A stretch of 64,000 bases of DNA from Fomes fomentarius (Eukaryota > Basidiomycota > Agaricomycetes > Polyporales > Polyporaceae), in the NCBI GenBank assembly GCA_022606135.1, contig JABYQN010000014.1, positions 909,795-973,794 of the forward strand, in the 5' to 3' direction. Under the pieces are notes generated by a model, which saw only the letters and a list, made by a program, of their open reading frames with translations, was not told the DNA's origin and made no database searches. Both the position numbers and the translations under genes were made by a program. Each line of letters begins with the position of its first letter. Positions within the stretch are counted from its first letter, which is position 1. Shown piece by piece: positions 10,295 to 22,467 of the stretch.

Positions 10295-12958
10295 TCACCC
10301 AATAGCAGCCATCGCAGCCACGCCCGCGAACAGGCTCGCGAGCGCGAGCACCTGCCGCCTGACGCTGCTCCGCCACAAGTGCGCGTCCATCACAAAGTCG
10401 CCCGCGAGCATCTCCACGCACGCCGCGTAGATGAGCATCCCGGCCGACACCGCGGACATCACGCCCTGCACGAGCACGAGGTGGAGCCCGTCCGACCTTC
10501 CTAACTTGCCTGGGCCCCCAAGTGTGAGCAGCCCGATGGCGATCCCGAGCGGCGTCGTGGTCGCGAAGGTGATGGCGAGGAGCGGTTTGAGCGTGCGGCC
10601 GGGGAAGTGGCGGAAGCCGTCTGTGTGAGGTGGGAGGGGTGGTGTCAGTTGGGTCAGGGCGAGCACACATGATATGAAGGGGCAGGGGCGACGTACGTTC
10701 AGAGGAGGAGGAGGGCAGGCCGGCTATGCGGATGCCGAGCGAGAGACCCTCGAAGAGCTGGTGGAAAACAATCGCGATGACGAGGGACGCTACAGCAGTA
10801 CGCGATGAGGATTCCAGAGAGAGAGAGAACCCGGAACTCAAGAGACGTACTGAACTCGGGCCCGGTGGTGATTGAGAGCGTGAGGCCGATCACGAGCGAA
10901 TGTATCATGATGCCCATTTGAAGCACCTGTTCATCAGGTCAGCACTGTTGTTCTGCCACTGGAACGAGTTGCAACAGAGAACTGACCAGAATCCCGATCA
11001 CTTGCCGCCTCCGCCCGACCTTCGTCTCCTGCTCTCCAGGATCAGTCGCGCACTCCTCGTCTACGCTCGCGTCATGCATGTGTCCATGTCCATGTCCGTT
11101 TCCGGATCCGTGCGAATGGTCGTCGCTCTCGCCGTCGATTCCATGCATCCAGCGCTCCATGTCCAGGTGCGCGTGTCCGTGGTGCCTGCTGCCTTCTCGT
11201 TCATGGCCGTGATTGTGGCCACGACTATGTCCATGTTCGTCCTGCTCTGCACTCCTTTGCGCCCTGGACTTCCCAATCCCAATCCCGGTCGCGCTGCGCT
11301 TCGGCGTGGAAGGAGGGATGTTCGGAAGGACAGAAGCGCCTTGGGAGTGTGAGTGCGAATGCGAATGTGCGTGCACGCGGGCAGGGACCGCTGCGCCGGC
11401 ATCCTCGCTGTCGCTTCCGTTCAGCCAGGGAAATAGTATACCAGGCCACCTCCATCTCGAGACGCGTGAAGAATGCTTGTGGTGGGAGTCGCGCGGTTCA
11501 TGTCGGTGGTGGCCCCCAGAGAAAAACGCGTCTCCCGGCGGAGCGGATACATGCGCCAGCTTGTGCGGGTGTGCGGAGGGGCGCTTCGACGAGCTGTGTG
11601 TGGTGGTCGCACCGTATGACAGAGACGCTTCGTGTATAAGTGTAGGGGCACACAGTGGAGTGACTTCGTTGGAAGATAGGGCAGCGGTCTCTGTCGCCCG
11701 TTCTGGAGGCGCGAGCAGCAGAGGGGTGCCAGAGGGGTGTCCGGCCTCGTCGAAGGGGCCAATGAGGTGGTTGTGTGCACTAAGGTGTGGACGAGGGAGG
11801 CCATCGATTGTATCCTCTACTTCGCCGGGGCTTCGTACTAGGACAGAAGGACGGGCCGCGTCGGGAGAGTCATATTGCATCACCACGGATGCAGCTGATG
11901 AAGATGGCTCAGAGGCGGTGGGCGTAGGGGGTAGAGACGAATAGGATTGAAGGCGATCAACGAACGCGGTCGAGATATCTGGAGGACTCTCATTAGTATT
12001 TGTTGTAATTAATCTCGTTAGAAGACGACCCCAAAGAGGAAACTGGAGTTCCGGATACAGTCAGGATGGATGCATGTCCCATCCATCTGGTCAGTGCGTC
12101 TACGCCTTGTCACGCTAAGGTCAGGGAGCCCGTCATTCGCGGTTGGCACATCGCGCTTTGAGCGAGCCGGCACACCGCAATCGCTGCGAAGGCTGACATA
12201 CGCTCACCAATGCTTCCTGCGAGGTTTGGGGCTGCAGCATCCTTTCCATGTCGCCTGTTAGGGGCGTATATCCCCATCCCTAGAAGGGACTTTGATCGCT
12301 ACATCTCGAGGCATAGAAACGGACGGGGTTTCAGACGGTACAGAGCGAAGACCGAGAGAATACAGTCAAGGACTGAGTCGGCGCTATCTCTTTATCTCGA
12401 ACGTAGTCCAAGACGACGCAAAGGCTAGACAGAGCGGCAGGAATGGCCAGATGAAAAGCGACTGTACGTACATTCGACGAGGAATATGCTTAGCAAGGAC
12501 GCGAGGCTATGGAGAGCAGTATGAGCATGAACGAGACGGTGGGAGCTGTAAACACTCACACAATCATCCCTGCCCAATCTCCAACCCGCCATTGCTTGTT
12601 CACCTCAGGGTCCTGGAGAGCTTTGAAGGCGTCTTGCAGGAGATGTACAAACGCAGTTGAGAGGATGACACCGGTGCCGAAGTGCTTCCCGATGAAAAAG
12701 AGGATACTCGGGACGCGAATGGAGCGGAAGGTTGAGGTCACAGTCGGGAATGAGACGGCTAATGAATCCGAATCCGATTGGGTTCATCTTCTGGTAGCCT
12801 GAGTGTATTAACGAGAAGAACCTACCAAAGAGAGATACGCCGAATATGAGCACCATGATCAAGACGCGTTCGGCCGTCCCTTCGTCGTCTTCTGCCGCGA
12901 GCTTGGACTGGGGAAGCTTTCCGGCTGCATTGCTGACGATGTGAGATAGGTTAGGCAT
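10295..12958 (-). CDS. ZIP-family zinc/iron transporter with His-rich loop
   Basis: Membrane protein expected to import Zn2+ or another divalent metal into the cytosol. Seven exons with good splice phases: 12826-12958, 12560-12758, 12472-12506, 10987-11978, 10851-10926, 10699-10789 and 10295-10620. Helices follow the ZIP order: VLIMVLIFGVSLF, ILFFIGKHFGTGVILSTAF, GMIVLASLLSIFLVEY, then a cytosolic loop of about 330 residues, MIHSLVIGLTLSITTG (metal-binding H in HSLVIG), VFHQLFEGLSLGIR (HQLFEG signature) and the last helices up to MAAIG. The loop holds many HG, HS and HGH repeats between about 11,060 and 11,560 and is much longer than in ZRT1/ZRT2. The start MPNLSH is the first ATG in frame with helix 1. 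The TGA lies inside a GTGAGT-like site, so one more small exon is possible. Confidence 0.9.
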
Positions 12959-13180
12959 GTACCAGTTGTCAGGTGGTCGTGACAGTCGTAGCAGAGTTGG
13001 ACGCGAAGGTTTGCGTGGCACTCGCGGTAGCAACGGGCCTGAGGGAGAGGGTGCTCTGGCATAAATCCCGCAGCGTTCCTTACCTCTCGCCGGCACAAGA
13101 GGACCGCACCAGTCGGAGAACGGTGTTCTGGGTCTCGCGCATCTTTTGCGCTCAATTCCACCAATCGCGACTCGTCGGGA

Positions 13181-13493
13181 TATAAAAGGGACCCCGGTCA
13201 CTCCGAAGGACGATGACCTTCCCAGTCATCCAAGCTCCCGCTCTGCTGCTCTTCTGCTCTTCTTCGCTCTGCTGCCCGGACAACGCCAGACTCGACCGTC
13301 CAATCGCTCTATCAGACCTCCCAGAACCCCTCGTGTTACAACCCATGACCGCTCTGACTCATCGCGAATCTCCAAATGCGCGGCTAACATGCCCTTCAAG
13401 TCTTTGAAGTTCGTAGCTCTTATCGTTCAACGTTCAATTCGACCCTGGGACGGATGGGAGGCGGAAGCTTGGCGGATGAAAACTGATGCATGA
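13181..13493 (+). promoter_or_regulatory. Orphan TATA box, CT-rich leader and start of a possible secreted protein
   Basis: TATAAAAG at 13,181 is followed by a CT-rich stretch, then an ATG near 13,389 encoding MPFKSLKFVALIV, which resembles the start of a signal peptide. The frame then runs only to 13,493 without recognisable content. It looks like the 5' end of a secreted-protein gene that was truncated, or a gene with an intron I cannot place. Confidence 0.3.
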
Positions 13494-14173
13494 TGGGAAA
13501 GCTGGTCCAGGTGATTGGGTTTCAAGCTCCACGCAGCGAGATAAGTCCAATACACTGCCATAAGAGGCTTTGAACGCCTTTCTGAGGTTGCATGCCCTGA
13601 AAAAGGCGTTCTGTGGCTGGTCTAACGCGTCTTGTGTTCCATTTTCTATATCCTACTCCTTTCCTCACACCGCACAGGACGTGATTTTTTTCTCCACCCA
13701 GAACCCTCGAGAAACGGTGAGTCAAGAGGTCTAACCTTTGAGCAAGTTCACCGTTTCTAGGTTGCGGTGCGGCAGAAACGATGCATGTAAACAAGACGTC
13801 TTAACCTACCACATATGTGGAAGACGGCCTGACTCCCCAAAGGATGCGATCTTTGCAGTGTTATGATCATAGTTCACTTATCGCCTCCGCACATGTTCAA
13901 AATGCAGAAAACGTGTCGAATGAGCAACGGCGGATCGGTATCTTTCCACGTGATTGTAAGAAGAAGCGACGAGTAGGTGTTTCAGCGGTCACGCCTTTAA
14001 TTTCATAGGAAACGTAGGGTTGCTTGCTGCGCACCTGGGGTGACGAACTACGAGTTCGCCCAGGATTAATAAGAGAATGACTCGGTTGCCGAAGCGTCAA
14101 GCGCGTTAGATTCCTACGGCTAATTCAGTGTGCAGACCCGCAAACCAGATTCGTACCTAACCACAACTGCTAC
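13494..14173. other. Intergenic region with a small inverted repeat
   Basis: No coding feature is supported. An 11-bp perfect inverted repeat lies at 13,710-13,720 and 13,748-13,758. Confidence 0.4.
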
Positions 14174-15076
14174 CATGTCGTCCAACGAAGACGAACCGAC
14201 GACACTCAGGTGAGCTGTTTGTATTACTCACGCAGGATGCGCTGACGGCGCTCATACGACAGGGAAGGTTTGTATTGCGCGTGCGGTGACCCGAGTTTAC
14301 CCCCTCCAAGGGAGCTGTCGTGGCTAGATTTGGTAAGCGTGCTCAACGTTGCGCGATTCTGCAGTCTGGCTGGGTTCGTGAGGGATTGCGTTGGCCATAG
14401 ATAAAGCGTGTCTGGCGACATCATCGCTGGTACAATCACAGGCGCATGTGAGTGACCCATATCCCCTCTCTCTAGAGTTTCTTGCGCTTGGTGTCGGCTG
14501 ATGAAGGTTCGACTCTGCAGTGCGGGGTACGCTGAAGCCCACCACCTGATCCATCTGCACAACCACATTCTTCCCGACCTCCGTCTGCGGAAGAAGCAAG
14601 GCAAATCGCAAGACGGTCGTCCGGAGCCCAAGTACTGCATTCAGCTGCTCCCCAAGGGTGCCGACACGGCGCCAGCTCGCGAGCGTTTCGCTGCCGACGC
14701 AGCGAGCCGCGTCGTCGTCGAGTCTAAGCTCGCGAAGAAGCCCGTGCCACCCGCGGAGGACGAGTGGGAACGGGTGCTGGTCTGCCGTCTGTGCAAGACC
14801 ATGGCGCGCCGGTGGAAGCCCTACGACGGCCCACCCGGGCGTGTCCGGCTCGCGCACGACGTCAATCGTATGGTCTGGCATATTCGGTCGAGGTGGGTTT
14901 TGATCGTTCCGCGGGTCTTGGGTCTTGGGTCTTGTGGGTTTCGTCGAGAGGTACTGATTGAACACTCTTCTTTTGTTAAGCATGGGAAGATGGCGATTGA
15001 GGAGAAGGACCTCATGTTTGTGAAGGGCAGATCTCCGCAGCAGCTGCCTCGTCATTGTTGCGAGTTTGCATCGTAG
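14174..15076 (+). CDS. Unrecognised multi-exon protein, Cys/His-containing
   Basis: I do not recognise this gene. A likely first exon starts at 14,174 (MSSNEDEPTTLR) with a GTGAGC donor. The main coding block runs from about 14,519 to 14,892. It has a histidine-rich opening (HHLIHLHNHILPDLRLRKK), a basic and acidic middle, then VCRLCKTMARRWKPYDG and HDVNRMVWHIRS. The CxxC plus following histidines could bind zinc. A last exon from about 14,982 ends LPRHCCEFAS. Phases of the second and last introns are unresolved, so the exact protein is uncertain. High third-position GC in the main block supports real coding. Confidence 0.5.
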
Positions 15077-15495
15077 GCGCGATGCGCCATCGCACTATAT
15101 GTTATCCTGTATGCAAGACAATTGAGCCAGATGCTGGATACTGAAGCTGCTGTTGACGAGCACTGTAGCATCTCTGCAATTCCATACTCATACTCTAGCT
15201 AGTATAACTGCTCAAAGTCTCCAGCCCGTCACCGACCAGGACAGCTCGTAGTACTCGGAGATCGATATGTTTTCAGTTTCCGGTCGGTGTGCATGTACTT
15301 TGTTTATGCTCGATGCCGCTAAGAATATGACCATTCACATCTTTTGGGAACTAGTAGAGCTGAAGCTCGTACTGCCTGGACGGAGACGCATACAAACACC
15401 GATTGCAGCGCCGTCGCGAATGCCTGAGTCGCAACCTGTCACTGAGTCTCTAATTCACACCGTGCACGCAATGATTATTTCCTTCCCCTGCGACG

Positions 15496-16672
15496 TCATA
15501 GCCTCGTCACAGACCACGAGAGGTAATGATAGTCCACCTGCGTAGCCATCGCGGACTTCAACTTGGTTAGCTCTGCGTCGACCTTGACCGTACCCTTCTT
15601 GAACACCCGTCCGTCCCACAGCTCAGTCCAGCTCTCCGGACTGTGGCAGAACTGCGACAGGCTGCCTGAGTTCGATGCGCGCTGGATAACGCGAACGCCC
15701 TTCTCGTGCGCGCCGCTCTGCGTCCCGACGATCATGGAACCAGGTTCCGGAGACAGGAGGCCGGCGAGAGCGCGCGCGATATGCGTCTGCTGCTCCTCGG
15801 TGAAGAGGTGGAAGAACGCGCCGGCGTGAATCGCAGAGACGTGCCCACGAAGGGGGTTGAGTGAGGTTAGAGTCGAGAGCGATGGGGTGGGGGTGTCAGA
15901 GGTGTCTGTAGCTGCGTAGAGGACCGGGGCGACGTCCAGATGATCGGAGTTGAGGATGTCGCCAGGGACGAATTTGGCCGGGAAGGTCGAGTTCGTCGAG
16001 CAGAACAGCTTGTGGCCTAGATTCCAGAACTCTGTGAGATATGTGAGTTCGAGAATCGTAGCAAGCGATATGGGGAAATTCACCGGCTTGGATGTCAGTC
16101 GCGACAATGTTGGCAGCGGGCCAGCCTTCTGCAGCGACAACACGAGCGTCCGTGCCAACTGTAGTGTCGGTTGTTAGCGCTCCCTACAATTGCAAGTGCT
16201 TTGAACTCGAATGTGGCTTACAGCAACAACCTACATCGAGGAGGATCGCGTCCTTCCTCTCTTTCGCGAGCTTTAGCAATTGATGATGGCCCTTGATCTC
16301 AGGGATCCTGAAGCTGAACGAGGCCAGTCAGGTGACCAACGACAGCGGTTCCCAAGCTGATCACTTACTGGAGAAAGAGGAATAGACGAATACATCCGTA
16401 GGGAAACAACTGGCATAAATGAAATTCAAAACATGGCTGCTACTGGTAGAACATTGAATCAGACTGACGGCATGTGCCTCAGATTGGACCTTGATAATAT
16501 GTTGCTTGAGCTTCTGCTCGTCCAGGATCCCAGTCTGCGTGCTCCAGAACTCGAACTCTGGAGTCCCTGTGTGCAGAGGGTACCACTTGTCATCGAGTGG
16601 ATACGCGCTGGCGTCTCGTTTCTCGCCGCCAAAGGTGTGCAAACGTGGTTGGGACGAGTCTTCGGTGGCCAT
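15496..16672 (-). CDS. SAM-dependent methyltransferase, copy 3
   Basis: Same family as the copies in the inverted arms but clearly diverged and lying in the spacer between them. Exon 1 is 16469-16672 (MATEDSSQPRLHTF, then TGTPEFEFW). Exon 2 is 16369-16409 (LFPYGCIRLFLFL). Exon 3 ends ILLDVGCC, and after an intron FGTD completes SAM-binding motif I. Later exons carry GWPAANIVATDIQ, EFWNLGHKLF and a C-terminus ending YLSWSVTRL. All motifs are present and no frame break is visible, so this is probably an active enzyme of about 300 residues. The methyl acceptor is unknown; related fungal enzymes act on small molecules. Internal exon ends are estimated. Confidence 0.85.
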
Positions 16673-17340
16673 TTGCGACGTTGTGATTGGATGTCAAAGG
16701 TTGGGTGAGAAGAGGTGCCTGGGTTCGTGCAGGACGCAGCAGGGTTGATATATCCATGGGCTGAGCGCTGCACGAGTCAGAAATATATTACAGGGGAGGG
16801 AGCCGAGGGCGCTCACGAAGCACCACTCTGCATCCGCGCAGACGTCTTGGGTCGCTCTGGACTGCGGTCGGAGGTTCCTGCCAATGAGGAAGGGAGGTGC
16901 CGGAAGGGTTTGTCAACCTATGCCACGTGTGACTACGGATGTGTCCATCATGGTTGCCCATGCAGTTCTAACAGTACTTATCAACTCCGAGTCACGGCTC
17001 TGGAGTTTGGAGCAGCCCGGGTTATCAAGCTTATGGCCGAGAAGAGTGGTGATTCATAAGTCGAGCGAGGGTCCATAACTAGCTCGGAGAGACAACGAGT
17101 AGATCTCTACTTAGCACCGTACCACTGTCTCGGAACTGGTGCTACTATCACCGTCGCTGGCCGTAATACTAGGTGCTGCCGGATAGAGAAGTGAGCATAC
17201 CCCTAGCAAGTGCTTCAGAGAAAGCCTGAGGAGGGTAGCCCAAATTTGTCAAGGAGGGTACTTAGTAACTAGTTCGTTTCCAAATAAGCGCTGACGTCCC
17301 TAGTTTGCGCTTAAGCTTCGCGTGCCTCGGCTAATTGACT
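16673..17340 (-). repeat. Upstream flank of MT copy 3, duplicated at 22,990-23,610
   Basis: Sequence from the MT start out to about 17,340 is similar in direct orientation to about 22,990-23,610, next to the deleted MT remnant. Shared stretches include the block around GAGTCAGAAAT, GCCGAGGGCGCTCA and CATCCGCGCAGAC. It marks a separate duplication of MT plus upstream flank. I see no gene in it that I can support. Confidence 0.6.
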
Positions 17341-17399
17341 CGTTCCTCGTAGTACTTTGACTAACTTCACTATCGATGGCATGTTCGTCGGCCTTGAAA

Positions 17400-17705
17400 A
17401 AGCCCTTTGTTGTCGCTCGGCAGTGGGAGGCAGGGCCCCGGTCCAGATCTCGTCGCTCATTTGCTCGGTCTCACTCGTCTCCGCGAGCTAGGCTTCATCT
17501 ACAATCAGTCCTGTATCCTCGATTCGCAGTCAGTACAGGCCATCTTGAAGAACATGGGCTTCCTCGAGCTGTTGTTTGCACGTAATTTGGAATTTGCACG
17601 CCCAGGACCTTCGGTGTACGCCCCGGGCATGCAGCGGGATCTCTGTTTCCACGGAGCATCTACTGACATCCTAGGTACAGTGTCCCCGGGCCTTGACCTG
17701 CCACA
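17400..17705 (+). pseudogene. Fragment of the F-box/LRR-like gene
   Basis: Encodes a segment matching the central part of the 5,347-7,061 gene (GRQGPGPDL, HLLGLTRLREL, YNQSCILDSQSV, LGTVSPGLDLPH). It has no F-box exon, several small indels (an extra residue after LREL, an extra base in the following block) and an abrupt junction at about 17,705. There sequence equivalent to the gene's far 3' flank follows directly. It is a truncated, non-functional copy in the right arm. Confidence 0.8.
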
Positions 17706-17839
17706 TAGGCTGGTAGTACATACATACGATAGATTGCCTGATTGATTGATTGAACTCGTACCACGTCTGATCAACTTTGACCTGAGGACACAGACTTCCA
17801 AGAGAGCTTTCATGTACGCCGCTCATACCGTCTGATTCG

Positions 17840-19169
17840 TGCTGGTTACACCTGCATGTCAAGCACAAGATCAGAGTTTTCACTCAGGCAGGCTATCGAG
17901 ACGAAACGGCACTTACGCCACCACTCCATCGGATGCTCGCTCACCCCTGAGCTCGCAAGCTCTTGAACCCGTTCATCACCCGGCCCATCAACTCGGCATA
18001 ATTGTTTGCATTCAACTTCTCTTTGGGGCCCGGCGAGGTCTCAAGAGCGAGCATGACATGGGAGAACTGAGGTCCAGAGAACGCAGCGTCGAATTCTTCC
18101 CATTGACTATCCGCTCCTGGTTCTTTCACGGAGTTGTCTATCCCAGCCAACGTAATCCGTATCGTGCGCACCGTGGGGGAAGGGTGGCAAAGAGGTCAAC
18201 GTGCACGCGCAGGACCACCCGAGTATGGAAGTGTAACTCTTCCAGCCCTTGACAGCATCCGATCTGTAACTCGTCCCATTGCTCTGCAAAATAAGTGTGA
18301 AGATTCGATGAGTGAGTAAGTGATAGTGCAGAAGTCTCGGGTGTAAAAATCTCACCTGTATCTATGCTCTGTCGTTCGAAGATATCTAGAGGGCCAAGGA
18401 TGATGCGCTTGAGGCATCCAGAGGGACCCACGGCTTGGAAGATGTTGCCAAGCTCCGCTATGGACTGCCACTCGAACATGCCGTCGTCGAACCAAAGCAC
18501 ACGCAAGGTCTCACGTGTGCGTGTGTGCTGTATGAGCTTGTGTAGAACAGGCAGGTGCATGTGGAAGGCAGAGAGATGGGTCAGCGCCAGGTTGGCTGAG
18601 GGGCGCGGGTCGGCGGTGAGATCGACACCGAGTAGTCTGAGCTTCACCTGAAGCTGCAGACGAGAGATGGATTCGAAGAGGCCTAGGAAGCGGAAGAGAA
18701 AGGCGAAATCGTGATTGAGAATGTTACACGAGAAGATCGTCAGCTCCTCGAGCGCGGGGAAGCGCACTCCAGGGTCTATATTGTCGCTCCTATGATTATG
18801 AATGACCCCCTCCGAGAGAATGAGCGAGCGCAAAGATTACTCTTGAGAAGTGTGTCCATTTGAGTCAAGCTGATGCGGTGAGAAATAGTCCGGAGCGAGC
18901 GTATGTGACGTGCGACCTCTGGCGTGGTTGTGATGAAGGTTACACACTCGTCAAAGTACGCGGTGCTGCCGTGTTCGATGGTGATGGAATTGAACAGATG
19001 GTGGCGTGTAGATGGCAGCCATGCGCGGCATACCAGGGAGCAAGCATGTAGAGAAAGGATGTTGTTGTGAAGATGATCGATGATGAAATCCGTTGTCTCC
19101 ACGTAACAAGACAGTTGTCGTGGAGCTAGGGTGCAAGGGGACGTCCGTGTTCTGCTCACTTAGGATCAT
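17840..19169 (-). pseudogene. F-box 2 pseudogene (right arm)
   Basis: Inverse copy of the 3,958-5,190 gene, broken at three or more places. The N-terminus changes frame after MILSEQNTDVPL because extra bases are present. A second break lies near 18,835, where the equivalent of the segment reading PRLRSL has lost bases. A third lies near 18,165-18,180, just after TLPP. Between these breaks the protein is still clearly similar, for example FPALEELTIFSCNILNHDF and GPSGCLKRIILGPLDIF. It keeps an extra intron after PLDIFERQSIDT that the left copy lacks, so it preserves an older gene structure. Confidence 0.85.
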
Positions 19170-19674
19170 ACCTTATCAATATACACATAACTCAGGAAGT
19201 ATAGCCCCTGGCAATTACTCTAGACGCTTTGCAGAGGAGTCAACAGACATCGGTGTGGGTGGTGGTCCAAGGGCAAATTAGCGAACGAGATTTAGCGCTG
19301 AGCTATTGCTCTTCGTCCGAGTACTACATTCAACCCATTTTGAGGCGACGGCAGGCAGAGACAATGCAGGCTGACTGGATCTCTTCACTTATGCTTCAAC
19401 GTACTCCTGCATCTCCGTCTGCTGACGTGGTGCGAGATCGCGAAGCTGTATTTATTTCAGAATCCTCCTCTTCCTCAACTGGGGTCGAGATCGGCTTTCT
19501 CACTATAGAGTAGGTTGAGACAATTTATGCAACATACGAAGCCTCTGGACTGCGTATAGCGTGAAGATCTGAAGAGCATCACCGTTTTAGCTCCCCCGTG
19601 CCTCTTGTCATCCAATTTGTGAGGCTAGACTATGTGTAATTATCCTGAAACCAGCTTCCACCCAGAGTCCTATG

Positions 19675-21075
19675 ACGAGCTCCCCCTTCACCCCATCCTC
19701 ACTCACAACTCCCGGGTGTCTAGAAGCGAATGAGTTGTTTCAGAACATGACTCAGATCATCGGTGAAGTCCATAACTTGAAGAACTCACCCCACCAATTC
19801 CGCGGGTTTTCCGTCACTAACAACACTGTCTTGAGCTCTCACGGTCTCTAGTACATCTATCGCCCGATTCAGTAGAAGCGCATATCCGCCTTCGGACAAC
19901 GTCTGCTTAACGCGTGACATATCAAGCACAAGCTTGATATGACGAAACTTCTGTTCGGAAAACGCAGCATCAAATGCGTTCCATTCCCTCCTTGTCTCCG
20001 GGGCGACCACCCGCGTGTCCATTCCGACGAACGTGATCCGTACAGCGTGCACCGACGGGGGCAGGTGGGAAAAGATACGAACATGCGAGCGCAGGATCTT
20101 CCGTATACGAAGGTTGATCTCTTCGAGTGCACGACAGCGCTCAAGCTGCAGCGCCGCCCATCCCTGCTGGTCATCCTCTGTGAGTAACAAATAAAACTAA
20201 GGAGTCAGTGACTCTATCTCCTCCTTATGTGCCAAGTAACCTACTGATATAGGGATATCTCTCGCCATCGAAGATGTCCAAAGGCCCAAAGATAACGCGC
20301 TTGAGGCATCCAGACGGCCCGAGCACGTTGAAGATGGCGCCGATCTGGCTGATGTGTCCCGGCTCGACTCGCTCCTGGTCAAACCAGAGCACTCGCAACG
20401 TGTTGCAAGTATGGGTGTGCGCTACTAGGTTATGGACCACGGAAAGCGGGATATTGAATGTAGATAGATGAGTCAGCGCAATGCTGGCCGAGTCGCGTAT
20501 CAGGTCTGAGGTCATGTCGAGTGTCGGAGGACACAAAAGCAAATCGTCAGATGTAACTATGAGTTGAAGCCGTGAGATTGAGTCAATTGAAGCGAGGAAA
20601 CGGAATAGAAATGGGAAGTTTCGGTTGATGTTACATGAGGAGATTTGGAGCTCCTCGAGCGCGTGAAAGGGCATGATCTTGGGATCCAAATCGCGGCCGT
20701 AGTTGGTGATGTCAAGTTCTGAGAGGACCAGAGAGCGCAGAAGGGGGAGGTTCTCGAAGACCTGATGCAAACGAACCAGGTCGGTGGGATGGAAAGCAAC
20801 ATGGAGGGAGCAATGTGGCATGTGAGATCAGGCGTGCTTGTGAGGAACGTGATCCTGCCGTTGTAATACGACCTGCCACGATCACTAGGTCTCTTGATTG
20901 TGAAGACCCTGAAAAAATGGCGGCGACTTTAGGGCAGCCATGCGCGGCATACTAGGGTGGATGCATAAAGCGCACTCATCTCGCCCTCGAGATAGTCCAT
21001 GATTATGTCGATGGGCTCTTCAGGCAGTTCGAAGGAAGTGGCTAGCGGAGTGGGGCTTGGTAGCATGGTGTCCAT
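19675..21075 (-). pseudogene. F-box 1 pseudogene (right arm)
   Basis: Inverse copy of the 2,101-3,505 gene. It starts MDTMLPSPTPLATSF and keeps the F-box up to VCRAWLP, where the next codon is TAA instead of a serine TCA in the left copy (near 20,930). Downstream, near 20,820, one base is missing compared with the left copy and the frame shifts. Beyond that the remainder is open and highly similar through PLDIFDGERYPYIS and the second exon (19,786-20,170). Unless the stop is read through, no full protein can be made. Confidence 0.88.
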
Positions 21076-21313
21076 ATCGAACTGTTGTCTGATCATCCCC
21101 TTTAGTCCTTTGATCGTGATGAGGATATAACGAGCAGTATCGGCTGAAAGAGACTCTGTCGATGCTGGTCGTAGGAAATTGGTGCTCAACAGTCGACACG
21201 ACTGCTACAATACATATGAGGTCTGATGCTGCGGTAGCTCGGCGGTAACATTAACTCTGATCATTGCATGATTTATCACCCACAGGCGTTGCATACAAAC
21301 GTACACTGCTTCC

Positions 21314-22467
21314 TTAGAGCCGCGTGACAGTCCACGAAAGAAACAAGGTGCCCTCATGCCCTGGCAGATCCTCAGCCGGCTTGATGAGTTCCGCATGAAC
21401 TTTGACCGTCCCCTTCTCAAAAACCTGGCCATCCCACATCTCCTTCACACTCTCCGCGCTCTGGCAGAACTGGGAAAGAGTCGTGTTTACTCCCCGCCCC
21501 ACGACCCGAATCCCCTTCTCGGGTGCCCCCATTTGCGTAGCGAGGATCATGGAGCCTGGTTGAGGAGACAGGAGCCCAGCAAAAGCCCGAGCGATGCGGA
21601 TCTGTTCCTCCTCGGTGAAGAGGTGAAGAAGTGCACCTGCGTGTATGACAGAGACACGACCACGCAGAGGGTTGAGCGAGGTCAGACTTGAAAGCGTTGG
21701 CGCTGCGGGTGTGTCAGGCGTGGTGTACGAGATAGGGTAGACATCCAGGTGGGCAGGATCGAGGATATTCCCGGGGATGAACTTGGCTGGGAAGCTCTCG
21801 TCGGTGGAACGGAAGAGCTTGTGCCCAAGATCCCAGAATTCTGTAGTACCACCGCCGTTGAGAATTGAGAGTATGAGTGCAAATGACGCAAACGTACTGG
21901 CTTGAATGTCTGATGCAACAATGTTGTGAGCAGGCCAGCCATCATTGGCGACTACACGGGTGTCCGTGCCAACTACACACACAGATGAGATTGAAGGTTC
22001 GTTGTATCGTATCAACTTGAACGTGACTCACAACAACACCCAACATCGAGAAGGATCGCGTTTTCTCTCTCCTTGGCGAGCTTCAGTACTTGATCATACC
22101 CATGCATATGTGGAATGCGAAAGCTGAATAATCCACCATCAGTCATAACGTAGTACTAGGATAGCTCAGTGTCATAGTGGTAATTACCTGAGGAAGAGGA
22201 AATAACGGATGCACCCATATGCGAACAGCTATGAGAGCGATATCAAGTTGTGAACACCTCATATCGACACGTGCGACTCACAGAATATGCCCCAGATTGA
22301 ACTTCAAGGATATGTTTCTTGAGCTCTTCCGGGTCCTTGATCCCTGTCTGAGCGCTCCAGAACTCGAACTCTGGAGTTCCTGGACGCAGGGGGTAAGCTT
22401 GCTCGTTCAGAGGATATGCATTCTGATCCCGTTTCTCATTCCCGAAAGTGTTTGATTGGGTGGCCAT
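21314..22467 (-). CDS. SAM-dependent methyltransferase, copy 2 (intact motif I)
   Basis: Right-arm partner of MT copy 1. Exon 1 is 22282-22467 (MATQSNTFGNEKRDQ, PGTPEFEFWSAQTG). Exon 2 encodes LFAYGCIRYFLFL. Exon 3 encodes SFRIPHMHGYDQVLKLAKER and ILLDVGCC. After an intron bounded by GTGAGT and TGTGTAG comes FGTDTR, which completes motif I. The later exons match copy 1 nearly residue for residue and end LFLSWTVTRL. No stop or frameshift is seen, so this is the likely functional member of the pair, about 300 residues. The substrate is unknown. It lies upstream of the two F-box pseudogenes. Confidence 0.87.

Noticed and set aside
11213..11944. Open frame on the plus strand over the ZIP loop
   Set aside because: Cys-rich translation of the antisense of the His-rich loop. 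The minus-strand frame joins the ZIP helices through good splice sites.
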